NCBI RefSeq assembly: GCF_002019705.1
Contig: NZ_KV917377.1
Span: 1-64,000, forward strand
Reading direction: 5' to 3'
Source: Shouchella patagoniensis
GTDB lineage: Bacteria; Bacillota; Bacilli; Bacillales; Bacillaceae_D
Length of the DNA: 64,000 nt
The position numbers were made by a program, and so were the translations under genes. Positions within the stretch are counted from its first letter, which is position 1. Every line of letters begins with the position of its first letter. Shown here piece by piece: positions 50,983-60,472 of the stretch. The notes beneath the pieces were generated by a model. It saw only the letters and a list, made by a program, of their open reading frames with translations, was not told the DNA's origin and did no database searches.

Positions 50983-51900
50983 TTAAAAGATTCCTTGGAT
51001 AACTAAGCATAAAATCAAAATAAGACCAGTTCTTATTGTTGCTTTTAACGAAGCACCCATTAATACCCCGTACTTAGTTGCTTCATTTGTATCTTCTAAA
51101 GAGTTGTATACGTTTACTAGTGGAACCACTGTAATGAGTGCAATAATGGTATACAATGGATAAGGTTCAAAGAGCGAAAGGATTACTATAGATAGATAAG
51201 CAGATGCAGTTAATAGTTTCGAAAATACTAAACCGCGTTTTTCTCCCCATAATACAACAAGTGTACGTTTGCCTGCTTCTTTATCCGCCTGCCAGTGCAA
51301 GAAATGGTGATTATATAAAATCAATGTTGTCAGTAGCCCGATTGGAATTGAGGCAAGAAAAGAGTGGAATGAAAGGGATGTTGTCATCACAAAGTACGTA
51401 CCCATGACCGGCAAGACACCGAACGCTAGAAAGATGGCTAACTCACTATATCCTTTACCACGGTAGCCAAATTTAAGGGGAGGAGCGACATAAAAATAGG
51501 CAATTAACCCTCCTACCAATGCAAATAACAATAATTCCAAACCGCGAATAAATGCTAAAGCTAAGCCGGAAACAAATGCAATTGCTAAAAAGAACCATGT
51601 AACGCGTGCAAAGTGTTTTTCTGATACGGCGCCACTTGGCAATAAACCTGAATTTGTTGATATCGCATGGTCTGATTGACTCGCCTTTTCATCTACACCA
51701 TTACGGAAGTCCCACAAATCATTAATCATATTAGAAAATAAATGAGCGCTTGTTGCCCCGAGTAAAGTTAGGAAAAACAAGCCTATATGAAAAGAGTTAT
51801 CCCAAGCAAATGCAGCAGCACTTCCAAGTAGTACCGGTAATATCATGACAGGAAGTACTTGAGATCTAGCTGCTTTTAACCAAAAAGAAACTTGCTTCAC
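50983..51900 (-). CDS. UbiA-family prenyltransferase
   Basis: A 305-residue polytopic protein (about nine membrane helices) with the two Asp motifs NDLWDFRNGVDE and DKEAGKRTL of UbiA enzymes, which attach isoprenoid chains to aromatic acceptors. MenA-like layout, but the partner gene suggests a different acceptor. GTG at 51900 is preferred because GGAGGTGAACAATTA precedes it; the ATG at 51924 overlaps that site. Confidence 0.85.
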   Translation of the reverse strand: MKQVSFWLKAARSQVLPVMILPVLLGSAAAFAWDNSFHIGLFFLTLLGATSAHLFSNMINDLWDFRNGVDEKASQSDHAISTNSGLLPSGAVSEKHFARVTWFFLAIAFVSGLALAFIRGLELLLFALVGGLIAYFYVAPPLKFGYRGKGYSELAIFLAFGVLPVMGTYFVMTTSLSFHSFLASIPIGLLTTLILYNHHFLHWQADKEAGKRTLVVLWGEKRGLVFSKLLTASAYLSIVILSLFEPYPLYTIIALITVVPLVNVYNSLEDTNEATKYGVLMGASLKATIRTGLILILCLVIQGIF

Positions 51901-52062
51901 TAATTGTTCACCTCCAACGTACAATCTTTCCTTTATGACTATACACTCTCATAGATAAATTCTCAATTATTCGGGTTCATTTACTGCACTTTGGAAAATG
52001 TTTCACATGTGATATGCTTAAAGAGATAAAGTGAAAACGAATTCAAAGAAAGAAGGCTCTTT

Positions 52063-52374
52063 ATGGAACCACATGACCTTGTTATTGTTCGTAAAAAAAG
52101 TCCGTTACTCTTGAAAATAGGGAAGTTAATTATGGCTATTATTGGTCTTCTTGGTGTAGTGGCGGGGATAGCGCTCGCTGCTACTGGACAGGGAACGATG
52201 ATTCAAGCATTTCTAATCTTGACTGTTGCGATCATTAGTTTAGGAATTTCTCTTTTACGAGTGCAAACCGTCACATGTCCTCATTGTGAAGCGGAAGCAA
52301 CAATCCATACATTAACAGTTGATTTTGAGTGCCGCCGTTGTTTAAAGCCAACTGCAATAAAATGGAAGAAGTGA
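52063..52374 (+). CDS. Membrane protein with C-terminal zinc ribbon
   Basis: A 103-residue protein with two membrane helices (about 20-40 and 46-64) and CPHC...CRRC at the C-terminus, a zinc ribbon. ATG after AGAAGGCTCTTT. Function unknown. Confidence 0.65.
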   Translation: MEPHDLVIVRKKSPLLLKIGKLIMAIIGLLGVVAGIALAATGQGTMIQAFLILTVAIISLGISLLRVQTVTCPHCEAEATIHTLTVDFECRRCLKPTAIKWKK

Positions 52375-52402
52375 TAGCTAATGCATTGCATTAGCTATTT
52401 TT
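52374..52402 (+). terminator. Terminator after the zinc-ribbon gene
   Basis: ATAGCTAATGC and GCATTAGCTAT form an 11-bp stem followed by TTTTTG. Confidence 0.85.
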
Positions 52403-52505
52403 GTTTATCGAATAGTTTGATTATCATTTTCTTTAAAAAATCCCTTTCTATTTAATAAAACATTATTTATAATGAATCCATTAGCAAAAACGAATATTGT
52501 CTTTT

Positions 52506-52576
52506 CACTCGTATAATAGCGGTAATACGGTCCGCGAGTTTCTACCAGACTGCCAATAATGGTCTGACTACGAGTG
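52506..52576 (+). promoter_or_regulatory. Guanine riboswitch (purine, C74 type)
   Basis: P1 CACTCGTA/TACGAGTG (52506-52513 and 52569-52576) encloses the conserved TATAAT, GAGTTTCTACCAGAC and GGTCTGACTAC elements of the purine aptamer. The specificity base in TGACTACG is C, which selects guanine/hypoxanthine over adenine. It controls the downstream xpt-permease operon by termination. Confidence 0.93.
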
Positions 52577-52609
52577 GTCTTTCTTTACGTGTTTTTATGA
52601 ATGCGGCAA

Positions 52610-52655
52610 AGCCGAAAGATCACTCGATTATTCGAGTGATCTTTCGGCTTTTTAT
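52610..52655 (+). terminator. Riboswitch-controlled terminator
   Basis: AAGCCGAAAGATCACTCGA pairs with its complement across TTAT and is followed by T5. The 5' arm GAAAGATCACTCG can also pair with CGAGTGGTCTTTC of the aptamer 3' side, giving the antiterminator in absence of guanine. Confidence 0.9.
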
Positions 52656-52674
52656 AATTGAAGGGAGAATGGAA

Positions 52675-53271
52675 ATGGAATTATTAAAACAAGCTATTAG
52701 CGAACGTGGAACTGTCTTATCATCTGGTGTTTTAAAAGTAGACCAATTTTTGAATCATCAAGTAGATACAACGTTAATGTCGGCTATTGGTGAGGAATTT
52801 GCACGTTTGTTTAAAAATGAAAACATCACAAAAATCATCACGATTGAGTCATCAGGAATTGCTCCAAGTTTTATGTGTGCACATGTACTTGAAACACCGC
52901 TCATTTTTGCGCGCAAGAAAAAGTCAGTTACTATGAATGTCGATAATGTCTATTCAAGTCGTGTGTATTCATTTACTAAGAAAGAATATTCCGAAGTGAC
53001 TGTTTCGAAGGATTTGATCACAACGGGGGACCGTGTATTAATCATAGATGATTTCTTAGCTAATGGACAAGCTGCAACAGGCTTGGCAGACATTGTTGAA
53101 AAAGCTGGAGCAACGGTTATTGGTATTGGTATTGTCATTGAGAAGTCATTTCAAGATGGAAGAGCTTTATTGGAAGAAAAAGGGTATCGAATTGAATCAT
53201 TGGCCCGTATCGCATCATTAGAAGATCAGACAGTCCGTTTTATCAACGAAGCTGTTATACAAAATAACTAG
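52675..53271 (+). CDS. xpt: Xanthine phosphoribosyltransferase
   Basis: A 198-residue protein matching B. subtilis Xpt over its length, with [18 protein letters not shown], the PRPP motif [13 protein letters not shown] and [12 protein letters not shown]. Converts xanthine plus PRPP to XMP. ATG 52675 is chosen: AAGGGAG ends 7 bp upstream, whereas ATG 52669 is too close. Under the guanine riboswitch. Confidence 0.95.
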   Translation: MELLKQAISERGTVLSSGVLKVDQFLNHQVDTTLMSAIGEEFARLFKNENITKIITIESSGIAPSFMCAHVLETPLIFARKKKSVTMNVDNVYSSRVYSFTKKEYSEVTVSKDLITTGDRVLIIDDFLANGQAATGLADIVEKAGATVIGIGIVIEKSFQDGRALLEEKGYRIESLARIASLEDQTVRFINEAVIQNN

Positions 53272-53291
53272 CAGAGGATGGGATATTAAGA

Positions 53292-54800
53292 ATGGACGTT
53301 CATTACCCTTTATTTAAAAAGCAAGATATTGATGCTTTCTTTGCATTGTTTCAGAACAATTTGGCTAATTTTGTTGTCATCACTGTTACCTTGCTTGGAA
53401 TGGGCTTTTCAACTGAGATTGTTTTTGGTCGCGTTATACCAGGTGTCGCTGTAGCAGTCATTGTCGGTAATCTTTATTATGCTCATATGGCGAAGCGTTT
53501 GGCAAAGAAAGAAAACCGCTCAGATGTTACAGCTTTATCCTACGGGGTATCAACACCTGTTATGTTTGTTTTTCTATTTGGTGTTACAGCACCAGCACTG
53601 GCGTTAACAAATGACCATGAACTTGCATGGAAAATTGCTGTTGCCGCTGCTTTTCTATCGGGGCTAGTAGAAGCACTTGTTGCGTTTTTTGGAAATTGGG
53701 TCAGAAAACATACACCAAGACCTGCATTACTCGGAGCTTTGGCAGGTGTGGCCTTTACTTTTGTAGCTGGGGAAATGTTGTTCTCTGTTTTTGAAGTGCC
53801 GATTATCGGTTTAATTGCGTTAGCTATTATTTTAGTAGGGTTTGTTGCAAAAGTCGGTTTACCATTTAAGATTCCAGCATCTCTTTTAGCGATTATCGCA
53901 GGTGTCGTATTAGCCTTTGCACTAGGTTATCAAACGAGTGAAGATTTAACACAGGCACTTGAGAGTGTAGGATTTTATCCATTTTTACCAACATTAGCAG
54001 CCTTCGAAGGTATGTCTTATTTATTTGGAGCACTTATAGGATTATTAGGTATTTTAATTCCAATTACAATTTATAATGCGATTGAAACGATGAATAATGT
54101 TGACGCGATGTCAGCTGCCGGTGATTCATATGACGTTCGAGAATGCCAGGCGGTTGATGGCATTGGCGCGATGATTGGTGCCTGTTTTGGAGGAATGTTT
54201 CCAACTACAGTTTATATTGCTACTGTAGGTGCAAAACAAATGGAAGCAGGACGGGGGTACAGCGTATTAAATGCAGTTGTTTTTGCGCTTGCGTCTGTAA
54301 CAGGACTGATTGCGGCGTTCTCTGCGTTAATTCCAATGGCGGCAATTGCTCCAATATTGGTTTTTGTGGGGATGTCAATGATATCAAGTACATTTGCAAA
54401 CAATGAAAGAAAATACTATCCAGCTATTGCACTTGCAATGTTGCCGTATATCGCTAATTACATGATGACTCGTTTTAATAACAATGCCCCAGACGTTGTT
54501 GCTGGTATTTCAGAGGGAATTGTTCCGCTTGGTCAAGGTGCGATGTTTACAGCAATTATTATCGGAGCTATAACTGTGTTTTTAATTGACAAAGATTTCT
54601 ACAAAGCAGCTATCTTTTCAGTAATTGGTGCAGTGCTTGCTTTCTTTGGTTTTATGCATGCTCCATCACTTGCAATTAATGCAGCCTTTGATTTTACGAT
54701 AGGGTATTTACTTATTGCTGTGTTCTTTGTTTATACTGGTTTTAGGGAAAAAGGGCAAGCTGTTTCTACTGAAAAAGAGCAAACCCAAAAAGTTGCTTAA
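53292..54800 (+). CDS. Purine permease (NCS2 superfamily, AzgA-like)
   Basis: A 502-residue membrane protein of about 13 helices. NAIETMNNVDAMSAAGDSYD and FGGMFPTTVYIA fit the NCS2/AzgA group. It lies 20 bp after xpt and is controlled by the same guanine riboswitch, so import of xanthine, hypoxanthine or guanine is likely. It is longer than the classic PbuX, so the symbol is left blank. Confidence 0.85.
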   Translation: MDVHYPLFKKQDIDAFFALFQNNLANFVVITVTLLGMGFSTEIVFGRVIPGVAVAVIVGNLYYAHMAKRLAKKENRSDVTALSYGVSTPVMFVFLFGVTAPALALTNDHELAWKIAVAAAFLSGLVEALVAFFGNWVRKHTPRPALLGALAGVAFTFVAGEMLFSVFEVPIIGLIALAIILVGFVAKVGLPFKIPASLLAIIAGVVLAFALGYQTSEDLTQALESVGFYPFLPTLAAFEGMSYLFGALIGLLGILIPITIYNAIETMNNVDAMSAAGDSYDVRECQAVDGIGAMIGACFGGMFPTTVYIATVGAKQMEAGRGYSVLNAVVFALASVTGLIAAFSALIPMAAIAPILVFVGMSMISSTFANNERKYYPAIALAMLPYIANYMMTRFNNNAPDVVAGISEGIVPLGQGAMFTAIIIGAITVFLIDKDFYKAAIFSVIGAVLAFFGFMHAPSLAINAAFDFTIGYLLIAVFFVYTGFREKGQAVSTEKEQTQKVA

Positions 54801-54850
54801 TCTAAACTGCATTCGAGTAATGACTACTATAATTCCTTCGATGAGAATAG

Positions 54851-54882
54851 AAAAAAGCTGGAGTGCTCTCCAGCTTTTTTTG
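54851..54882. terminator. Bidirectional terminator between permease and nucleotidase genes
   Basis: AAAAAAGCTGGAGTGCTCTCCAGCTTTTTTT hairpin can serve both converging genes. Confidence 0.85.
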
Positions 54883-57816
54883 TTATTCGTTTAGTTTCTT
54901 CCAAACATCCCACTGACCGGAATTATTTGGGTTCTCACCTTGAGTCCACCATTTTGCTTCAAAGAGTTGTCCTTCGTGCAAGACACGATCACCAGCAGTG
55001 TAAATTGTTTCTGCTTTCCACTCATCAGGTCCTTCTGGTATATGTTCCGGATCAATTATTTTTTTCCAAACATCCCACTGGCCAGAATCATTTGGATTCT
55101 CGCCTTGAGTCCACCATTTCGCTTCAAAGAGCTGTCCATCGTGCAAGACACGGTCACCCGCAGTATAGATCGTTTTTGCGTGCCATTCTTGTGGCCCTTC
55201 AGGTATCTCTTCGCATTCAGCTATCTTCTGCCAAACATCCCACGTGCCAGAATCATTTGGATTTTCACCTTGAGTCCACCACTGTGCTTCAAAGAATACA
55301 CCATCATGCTCTACGCGATCGCCAGCAGTGTATATATCGTTGCTATTCCAAGATTCATATACACAAATAGGTGGTTCTGGTTCTCCAGGTTCCCCAGGCA
55401 CTTCAGGCTCCTCAATAAATGCATAATCACTAGGGCTTCTCATCCCTGGAGTACCAAAGTAGGCTTCTAAAGAACCGGTAATTCTGACATAGCTACCAAG
55501 ATTATCAGGGTTATTAACAAGGTTTAATCCGTTACGTACAGGTGTTTGATTAACAAGCTGTACAGGTAACATCTTTGTTCGGTCCGTTTCATTTGGATCA
55601 TCGGCGATTAATAGATTAGAAGGAGCGTGAACACCTTCGCCAATAATTGGCTGGTTATTATTAATTGAACCTACGATATAACCTATTACCGGATGTACCC
55701 CAGAATTATTTGCAAGAGCCTGAGCGACAGTAAGGGTTCCAGAAGGTTCTTCAATATCGCGTCCTTCAATGGTAATGCGGCTTCCTTCTACATAATTAAT
55801 TGGTTCAGTTTGTGCCGAGACATAATCGACAACACTCTGCCAAACAGGACCAATCGCATCATCCATTACAGTGCCTAAATTGTAAAAGGCTGCCCCGTGC
55901 ATATAGTCATTGTAGGCGACAGTATAAGTGGTCGACTCGTCGATTGGCTCACCGTTCTCAAGTAAGATGACTACGTCTGCAAAGCCAGAGTCGGCTGGGA
56001 TAAGCGTATAAGTTAAACCTGAAGTCTGTAAATCAACGCCGTTTCTATAATTGGCTTGGTCAAGAATAACCTCTTTAATTCGCTTACCAGTCGTTTCGAC
56101 CATTACAATTGTATTTCCAAATGAGTCAAGTGATTCAATTTGCCGATCTGTAATTTCTCCTGGAGGAATTTCACCTGTCACTGAGGATCCATTTAAGAGG
56201 GCAAAATCACTGTTTGTTTTTTCACGTAAAGCATCTGTATATAAATTACCAATACCTACGTCTTGCTTTAGTTTATTTATTGAATACAGACCTGTATTTG
56301 TAGAACCAATTATTTCCCCTGGATTAGGAGCAGTTGGGTCTACCTTTAGAGAGATACGACCTTCAGAAGTATAGTCAAGAGCTTGTCCGTTTTCTGTTAA
56401 TGAGAGGGCATATTGCTCCATTGCAGCGGTCATTAGTCCAACGGTTTCTTGCAATACTTCGCCATCAAAATTATAGCCAGATCCACCGGTACCAATATAA
56501 TCGGCAACTGCAACTTTATAAGTTGCTTCTGGATCAATTACTTCACCTGCGACGGTTAGATTCGAATCAAGATAACTTCCAGTCATACCGGTTATAATTT
56601 CATAGTGTAAACCAGACGTTTGCAAATCAATTTGATTGCGGTTGTCTCTTGAGTAAGAGAAGGCTATTACTTCCTCAATTGCTTCTCCAGTCATTTCAAT
56701 AACCATAATCTCATTCGCAAAGGGTTCTATTTTGTAAATATCGTTTAACGTAACATCTCCGGCAGGGATGCTATCTCGTAACCCACCATTGTTTGTTAAT
56801 GCAATATCTGCATCTGCAAAGTCGCGCATCGCATCAGTCCAAAAATTGCCCAAGGGTGCATCACTTGTATATCGTCCATCACGAGTTAATCCAGTGTTGC
56901 TATAGCCAACGACTTTCCCTAACACATCTTCCATTTCTTCCTTATAGCCGTCTATTACAGCTTGTACAGCTTCGTCAACATCTGTTAATGATGAAACAGA
57001 TGTTAATTGACCTGCGACACTTGTAACTTCTGCTGCTTCATCATCATATAAGAGTTCTAGCTCTCCAATATTTCGAAGGTTCGAACCTGTTTGAGCAATA
57101 GGTGTTCCATTTACAATTACTGGTTGATTAAGAGTTGTGTGGGAATGTGCCCCAATAATTAAATCAAAATAATCAACGGACTCTGCCAAGCGGCGATCTT
57201 GATCATACCCAATGTGAGTAAGTGCAATAATAACGTCAGCTTCTGCTTCAAGCTCATCTTGATAAGCGAGTGCTGTAGCAACGTAATCAGTGTCAAATTC
57301 CATTCCAACTACATTTGCTGGGGCAGTCGCAGGTGGAGCTTGTGTTATACCAAGCAAAGCAACGGAAAGCCCATTAACGTCAATAATTGTATAGGGATCT
57401 GGATTTGTTACATCTGTATCGAGTGTGTCTACATTGGCACCAAGCCAAGGAAAAGATGAATCCTCGATGTTCTCTTGTAAATAGCGTTGTCCATAGTCGA
57501 ATTCATGATTACCAATCGTGAAAGCATCAAGTCCTGCTAAATTAAAAACATCAATCATAGGTTTACCATAATTCAAATCAACTACGGGATTGCCACTGGC
57601 AAAATCTCCAGCATCTAGGTAAAGAACATGTTCTTCTGCCTCACGTTGTTGATGAATGTATGCAGATACTTTCCCAAAATCATCAAAGGTAGCGTGAATA
57701 TCATTGGTGTGAAAAATGTTTAATGTGCGTTCACTTGCATGAGCAAGAGGAGAAAAAACAAACAATGCAACAAGGGTGAATAAGAGTGGATACAACATCT
57801 TCTTTGTCATGTTCAT
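54883..57816 (-). CDS. Secreted 5'-nucleotidase with OB-fold and three chitin-binding modules
   Basis: A 977-residue exported protein (signal peptide to about residue 30, ending AHASE). Metallophosphoesterase domain with FHTNDIHATFDD, DAGDFASGNP, GNHEFDYG, HSHT; 5'-nucleotidase C-terminal domain; a second, partial C-terminal-type domain (GIGNLYTDALREKTNSDFAL); an OB-fold-like DUF6359 segment (TVAQALANNSG); then three near-identical CBM5/12 modules (YTAGDRVxHDGxxFEAxWWT). Start ATG 57816 follows TTAGGAGGAATCATATCGCTA. It likely salvages phosphate or nucleosides from extracellular nucleotides while held on chitin-like polymer. Confidence 0.87.
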   Translation of the reverse strand: MNMTKKMLYPLLFTLVALFVFSPLAHASERTLNIFHTNDIHATFDDFGKVSAYIHQQREAEEHVLYLDAGDFASGNPVVDLNYGKPMIDVFNLAGLDAFTIGNHEFDYGQRYLQENIEDSSFPWLGANVDTLDTDVTNPDPYTIIDVNGLSVALLGITQAPPATAPANVVGMEFDTDYVATALAYQDELEAEADVIIALTHIGYDQDRRLAESVDYFDLIIGAHSHTTLNQPVIVNGTPIAQTGSNLRNIGELELLYDDEAAEVTSVAGQLTSVSSLTDVDEAVQAVIDGYKEEMEDVLGKVVGYSNTGLTRDGRYTSDAPLGNFWTDAMRDFADADIALTNNGGLRDSIPAGDVTLNDIYKIEPFANEIMVIEMTGEAIEEVIAFSYSRDNRNQIDLQTSGLHYEIITGMTGSYLDSNLTVAGEVIDPEATYKVAVADYIGTGGSGYNFDGEVLQETVGLMTAAMEQYALSLTENGQALDYTSEGRISLKVDPTAPNPGEIIGSTNTGLYSINKLKQDVGIGNLYTDALREKTNSDFALLNGSSVTGEIPPGEITDRQIESLDSFGNTIVMVETTGKRIKEVILDQANYRNGVDLQTSGLTYTLIPADSGFADVVILLENGEPIDESTTYTVAYNDYMHGAAFYNLGTVMDDAIGPVWQSVVDYVSAQTEPINYVEGSRITIEGRDIEEPSGTLTVAQALANNSGVHPVIGYIVGSINNNQPIIGEGVHAPSNLLIADDPNETDRTKMLPVQLVNQTPVRNGLNLVNNPDNLGSYVRITGSLEAYFGTPGMRSPSDYAFIEEPEVPGEPGEPEPPICVYESWNSNDIYTAGDRVEHDGVFFEAQWWTQGENPNDSGTWDVWQKIAECEEIPEGPQEWHAKTIYTAGDRVLHDGQLFEAKWWTQGENPNDSGQWDVWKKIIDPEHIPEGPDEWKAETIYTAGDRVLHEGQLFEAKWWTQGENPNNSGQWDVWKKLNE

Positions 57817-58053
57817 TAGCGATATGATTCCTCCTAAATTAAAGTAGAAAAAACTCCTTTCATAGTCTACTAGAATCATACCAAAAGAATTAGTAGAAAG
57901 TTGTCGAATGATCAAAGGTTTTGTAAAGATTATGATAAATCATGAAAAGGGACTAGGTCGTTTGAATTGTTTATTTAGGAGAATTACGGAAGAGGTTATC
58001 CTTTACTTAGGAGTGAAAGAGAAAAGACCCTTTTATTTAAAAGGGCCTCCAAA
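57817..58053. other. Intergenic region with terminator of the SEC-C gene
   Basis: Includes minus-strand hairpin GGCCCTTTTAAATAAAAGGG with TC-rich tail near 58022-58048, which ends the SEC-C gene, and the nucleotidase ribosome binding site near 57825-57832. Confidence 0.5.
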
Positions 58054-59070
58054 TTAACTAGCTGTATCTTTTAATGCAGTAAGAATTTCATTTGAGCGAC
58101 TTGAGATAGTGGATGTGCTAACACCGTATTTTGTCGCCAATGCTTTTTGTGTCGCGGATACCGGTGCAAACTCTTGTAGTGCATACTCGATAGCAGCGGC
58201 AAAAACCTCTGGCTTACGAATAGTGGGCTGCTGTCCTGTGGCAAACGCTTGCCACTTCTGCAATGCAAGTATCTCGATTTCCGGCGGTTGCTGATCGTCG
58301 CGTAACCCCTTAAGTAAACATTCAGCCGTTTCTTTTTGCAAATCATTATCCCAGTTAAACTGATCAACTGTAATGGCTTCGTGGTTATCTTCAGCAAGTA
58401 ATGCAGAAAGAAGTTGTGGCCATTTTTTAATGTAATGAGCTGTATTTGTTTGTGCATGATTAAATGAAGCAATTGTTTCCTTCATCTTATCCGTTTTTTC
58501 TGGAATATTACTAATGACAGGTCCAATAAAAGCATAATGGTTTTCTGATTGAGCAGGGAAACCAATAATTGTAGAACCAACTTGAACGGTTTCTTGATGA
58601 TCTTTAGGGATATTATGTGTATAGCGGTCGCCTGATAATAAATCAATGCTCGTACAAACAAGTTCTTCAACTTGTTCTACTTCAAGAACAGCAGGACGCG
58701 TGCCTTTCCATGTTTGCACAATTTCAATCGTTTTTGGACGTTTTAACTTCTTCACTTTGCTTTCAATAAACACATCAAAGATGGTTGACTCTTCTTCATC
58801 TATTGGTTTATGGAAAATGAGCCATACGAGCAACATGCTCGATAGTGTTTCGGTTACACTTTCTTCAACATCAGGATATACATGGTGATAGCTTTGAACC
58901 CAGTTTGTCAATTCTTTTTGATAACGAGTAAATGCATTATACAGCATTTCAGTTTCCAATTGACTAAGTTCATCAGATACAACAGCAGGCTGTTGGTCGG
59001 CATTGTTCATACAGCACTTTTTATATTTTCGGCCGCTGCCACAATGGCATGGATCGTTTCGTTTAAGCAT
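58054..59070 (-). CDS. SEC-C metal-binding protein with C-terminal HTH-like end
   Basis: A 338-residue protein starting MLKRNDPCHCGSGRKYKKCC, the zinc-binding SEC-C motif also found at the end of SecA. The last 45 residues (QKALATKYGVSTSTISSRSN) look like a helix-turn-helix. The middle is helical and unassigned. ATG after AAGGAGGAACAAAT. Function unknown. Confidence 0.75.
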   Translation of the reverse strand: MLKRNDPCHCGSGRKYKKCCMNNADQQPAVVSDELSQLETEMLYNAFTRYQKELTNWVQSYHHVYPDVEESVTETLSSMLLVWLIFHKPIDEEESTIFDVFIESKVKKLKRPKTIEIVQTWKGTRPAVLEVEQVEELVCTSIDLLSGDRYTHNIPKDHQETVQVGSTIIGFPAQSENHYAFIGPVISNIPEKTDKMKETIASFNHAQTNTAHYIKKWPQLLSALLAEDNHEAITVDQFNWDNDLQKETAECLLKGLRDDQQPPEIEILALQKWQAFATGQQPTIRKPEVFAAAIEYALQEFAPVSATQKALATKYGVSTSTISSRSNEILTALKDTAS

Positions 59071-59179
59071 ATTTGTTCCTCCTTACGAATCAACTTTTCT
59101 ATTTTAACAGATTCTGAGGAGAAAAACAGTTGTTTATCATTTGTTTAGATCGGATAAAGACTGCTAAGGAGGCGATTTT

Positions 59180-59392
59180 ATGCGCGCGTTATTCTTGAAT
59201 TGCTCTTTAAAGCAATCAAAGGAAGGCCACTCATTTTATTACTACAAGGTCGCAGGGTAGTTGTCACTGGTAATGAAGATGGGGCAAAACATACAATTGC
59301 TTTATTATTTTTTGGATTAAGCTACATAGGAATTACCGTTGCCCTAGAAAGTTGTGCATACTGGTTAGGAGAGGACGGACCTGGACCGTCTT
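59180..59392 (+). pseudogene. NAD(P)H-dependent FMN reductase, internally deleted
   Basis: ATG at 59180 after AAGGAGGCGATTTT begins MRALFLNCSLKQSKEG, the start of a flavodoxin-fold reductase, then jumps to its C-terminal half (YYYKVAG, then in the next frame VVVTGNEDGAKHTIALLFFG, LSYIGITVALESCAYWLGED, GPGPSF). About 110 residues and one reading frame are lost. The 3' end is cut where the leftward transporter fragment begins. Confidence 0.7.
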
Positions 59393-59887
59393 TTATGGAA
59401 GCAGCGCGGACTTCGGCGATAAGAGCAAGTGCAACTGGGAACATCATTAGCGCGGTAGCTGCATTGGAAATAAACATGGTTAATAAGCCTGTCGCTAACA
59501 TAATCCCGAGAATGATTTTATGACTGTCAGTTCCAATAAAATCAATGTTTGATAACACTATGCGCCTATGCAAATTCCATTTTTCTATCGCAATCGCAAG
59601 AATAAAACCGCCCATATACATAAAAATAACTGGTTCTGCGTATGAGCTAGAAACAACGTCAACAGGAGCCCTGCCAAAAAGAGGAATAAAAACGAGCGGA
59701 ATTAGTGAGGCCGCTGCCATGGGAATGGAACCCAATATGTACCTACTAGTGCTATAGGTGAAATAACAAATCGTCCTTCGTATCCGATCATATCATTTGG
59801 GATTAGGAGAAAAGCGAGTAATGCGAGTATTGGGCTAAGTTTAAGTCCAATTACATTTGTCCGCGTATAAGAAACCGCATTCGACAT
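59393..59887 (-). pseudogene. DASS/SLC13-type anion symporter, truncated and frameshifted
   Basis: Leftward. The N-terminus (MSNAVSYTRTNVIGLKLSPI) to ALVGTYWV is in one frame; continuation (GSIPMAAASLIPLVFIPLFG, FMYMGGFILAIAIEKWNLHRRI, FISNAATALMMFPVA) is in another, so there is a frameshift near 59725. The C-terminal two-thirds is missing at the junction with the flavin reductase remnant. A deletion has fused two converging genes. Confidence 0.75.
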
Positions 59888-59973
59888 ATTTCCACCTACT
59901 TTTCTTATAATTATTTTACTTTACTGCATTTTGTCGAATTTGAAAATGAAAGCGCAATCTTTATTTTTTTGTT

Positions 59974-60002
59974 TTGACAGACATTCTGTTGCATGCTAAA
60001 GT
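59974..60002 (+). promoter_or_regulatory. Promoter of metE
   Basis: TTGACA (59974-59979), 17 bp, TAAAGT (59997-60002) with TG one base upstream of the -10. Transcription would start about 25 bp before the SAM aptamer. Confidence 0.8.
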
Positions 60003-60030
60003 AGTGGAAATACTCACACATATGGAAACA

Positions 60031-60131
60031 CTCTTTATAAAGAGAAGCGGAGGGACTGGCCCATTGAAGCTTCAGCAACCATTCATTTGAAAAGGTGCTA
60101 AATCCAGCAAAGGGAACTTTGGAAGATAAGG
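60031..60131 (+). promoter_or_regulatory. SAM-I riboswitch (S-box)
   Basis: Conserved elements in order: AGAAGCGGAGGGACTGGCCC, GAAGCTTCAGCAACC, AAGGTGCTAAATCCAGC and GAACTTTGGAAGATAAGG. Binding of S-adenosylmethionine favours the terminator at 60155 and so lowers metE transcription. Confidence 0.95.
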
Positions 60132-60154
60132 GGTAAGCAGCAGATGTTGCATAC

Positions 60155-60186
60155 AAAGCCCTTTTTTCTTAGAAAAAAGGGCTTTT
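60155..60186 (+). terminator. SAM riboswitch terminator
   Basis: AAAGCCCTTTTTTC and GAAAAAAGGGCTTT form a long stem followed by T residues, immediately after the SAM aptamer and before the cobalamin aptamer. Confidence 0.9.
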
Positions 60187-60199
60187 CTACATGTGAATA

Positions 60200-60318
60200 G
60201 TACAGCCAGGTGCAGCTTTAGCTGCAAAAGAGGGGAACTTGGTGCAAATCCAAGACGGTCCCGCCACTGTAACACGAGAATTGATATCGTGAAGTCAGAT
60301 TACCCGCCTGGTTGTTCT
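60200..60318 (+). promoter_or_regulatory. Adenosylcobalamin riboswitch
   Basis: Shows GCCAGGTGC at the 5' end pairing with GCCTGGT at the 3' end, AAAAGAGGGGAA, GGTGCAAATCC, and the B12-box core GGTCCCGCCACTGTAA followed by GTGAAGTCAGATTACCCGCC. Vitamin B12 makes the B12-dependent methionine synthase usable, so MetE can be shut off. Confidence 0.95.
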
Positions 60319-60407
60319 GCTTGGCTCTACGTGGATCTAGAGAGGAGCGGAAATGATGCCTTTAGAGATGCTGTGTTTATCACGCATGCTTATTTTGGTA
60401 TATTTTC

Positions 60408-60438
60408 CGGTTCCCTTTCTTACAAGAGGGAATTTTTT
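60408..60438 (+). terminator. Cobalamin riboswitch terminator
   Basis: TTCCCTTT...AGAGGGAA stem followed by TTTTTTT, 35 bp before the metE start. Confidence 0.88.
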
Positions 60439-60472
60439 TATGTTGAGTACATCAATTAAAGGGGTGGAGAGC

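Noticed and set aside
54927-55470. Forward frames of 147 and 176 codons opposite the chitin-binding modules
   Set aside because: They mirror the three-fold repeat of the sense gene and lack initiation signals.
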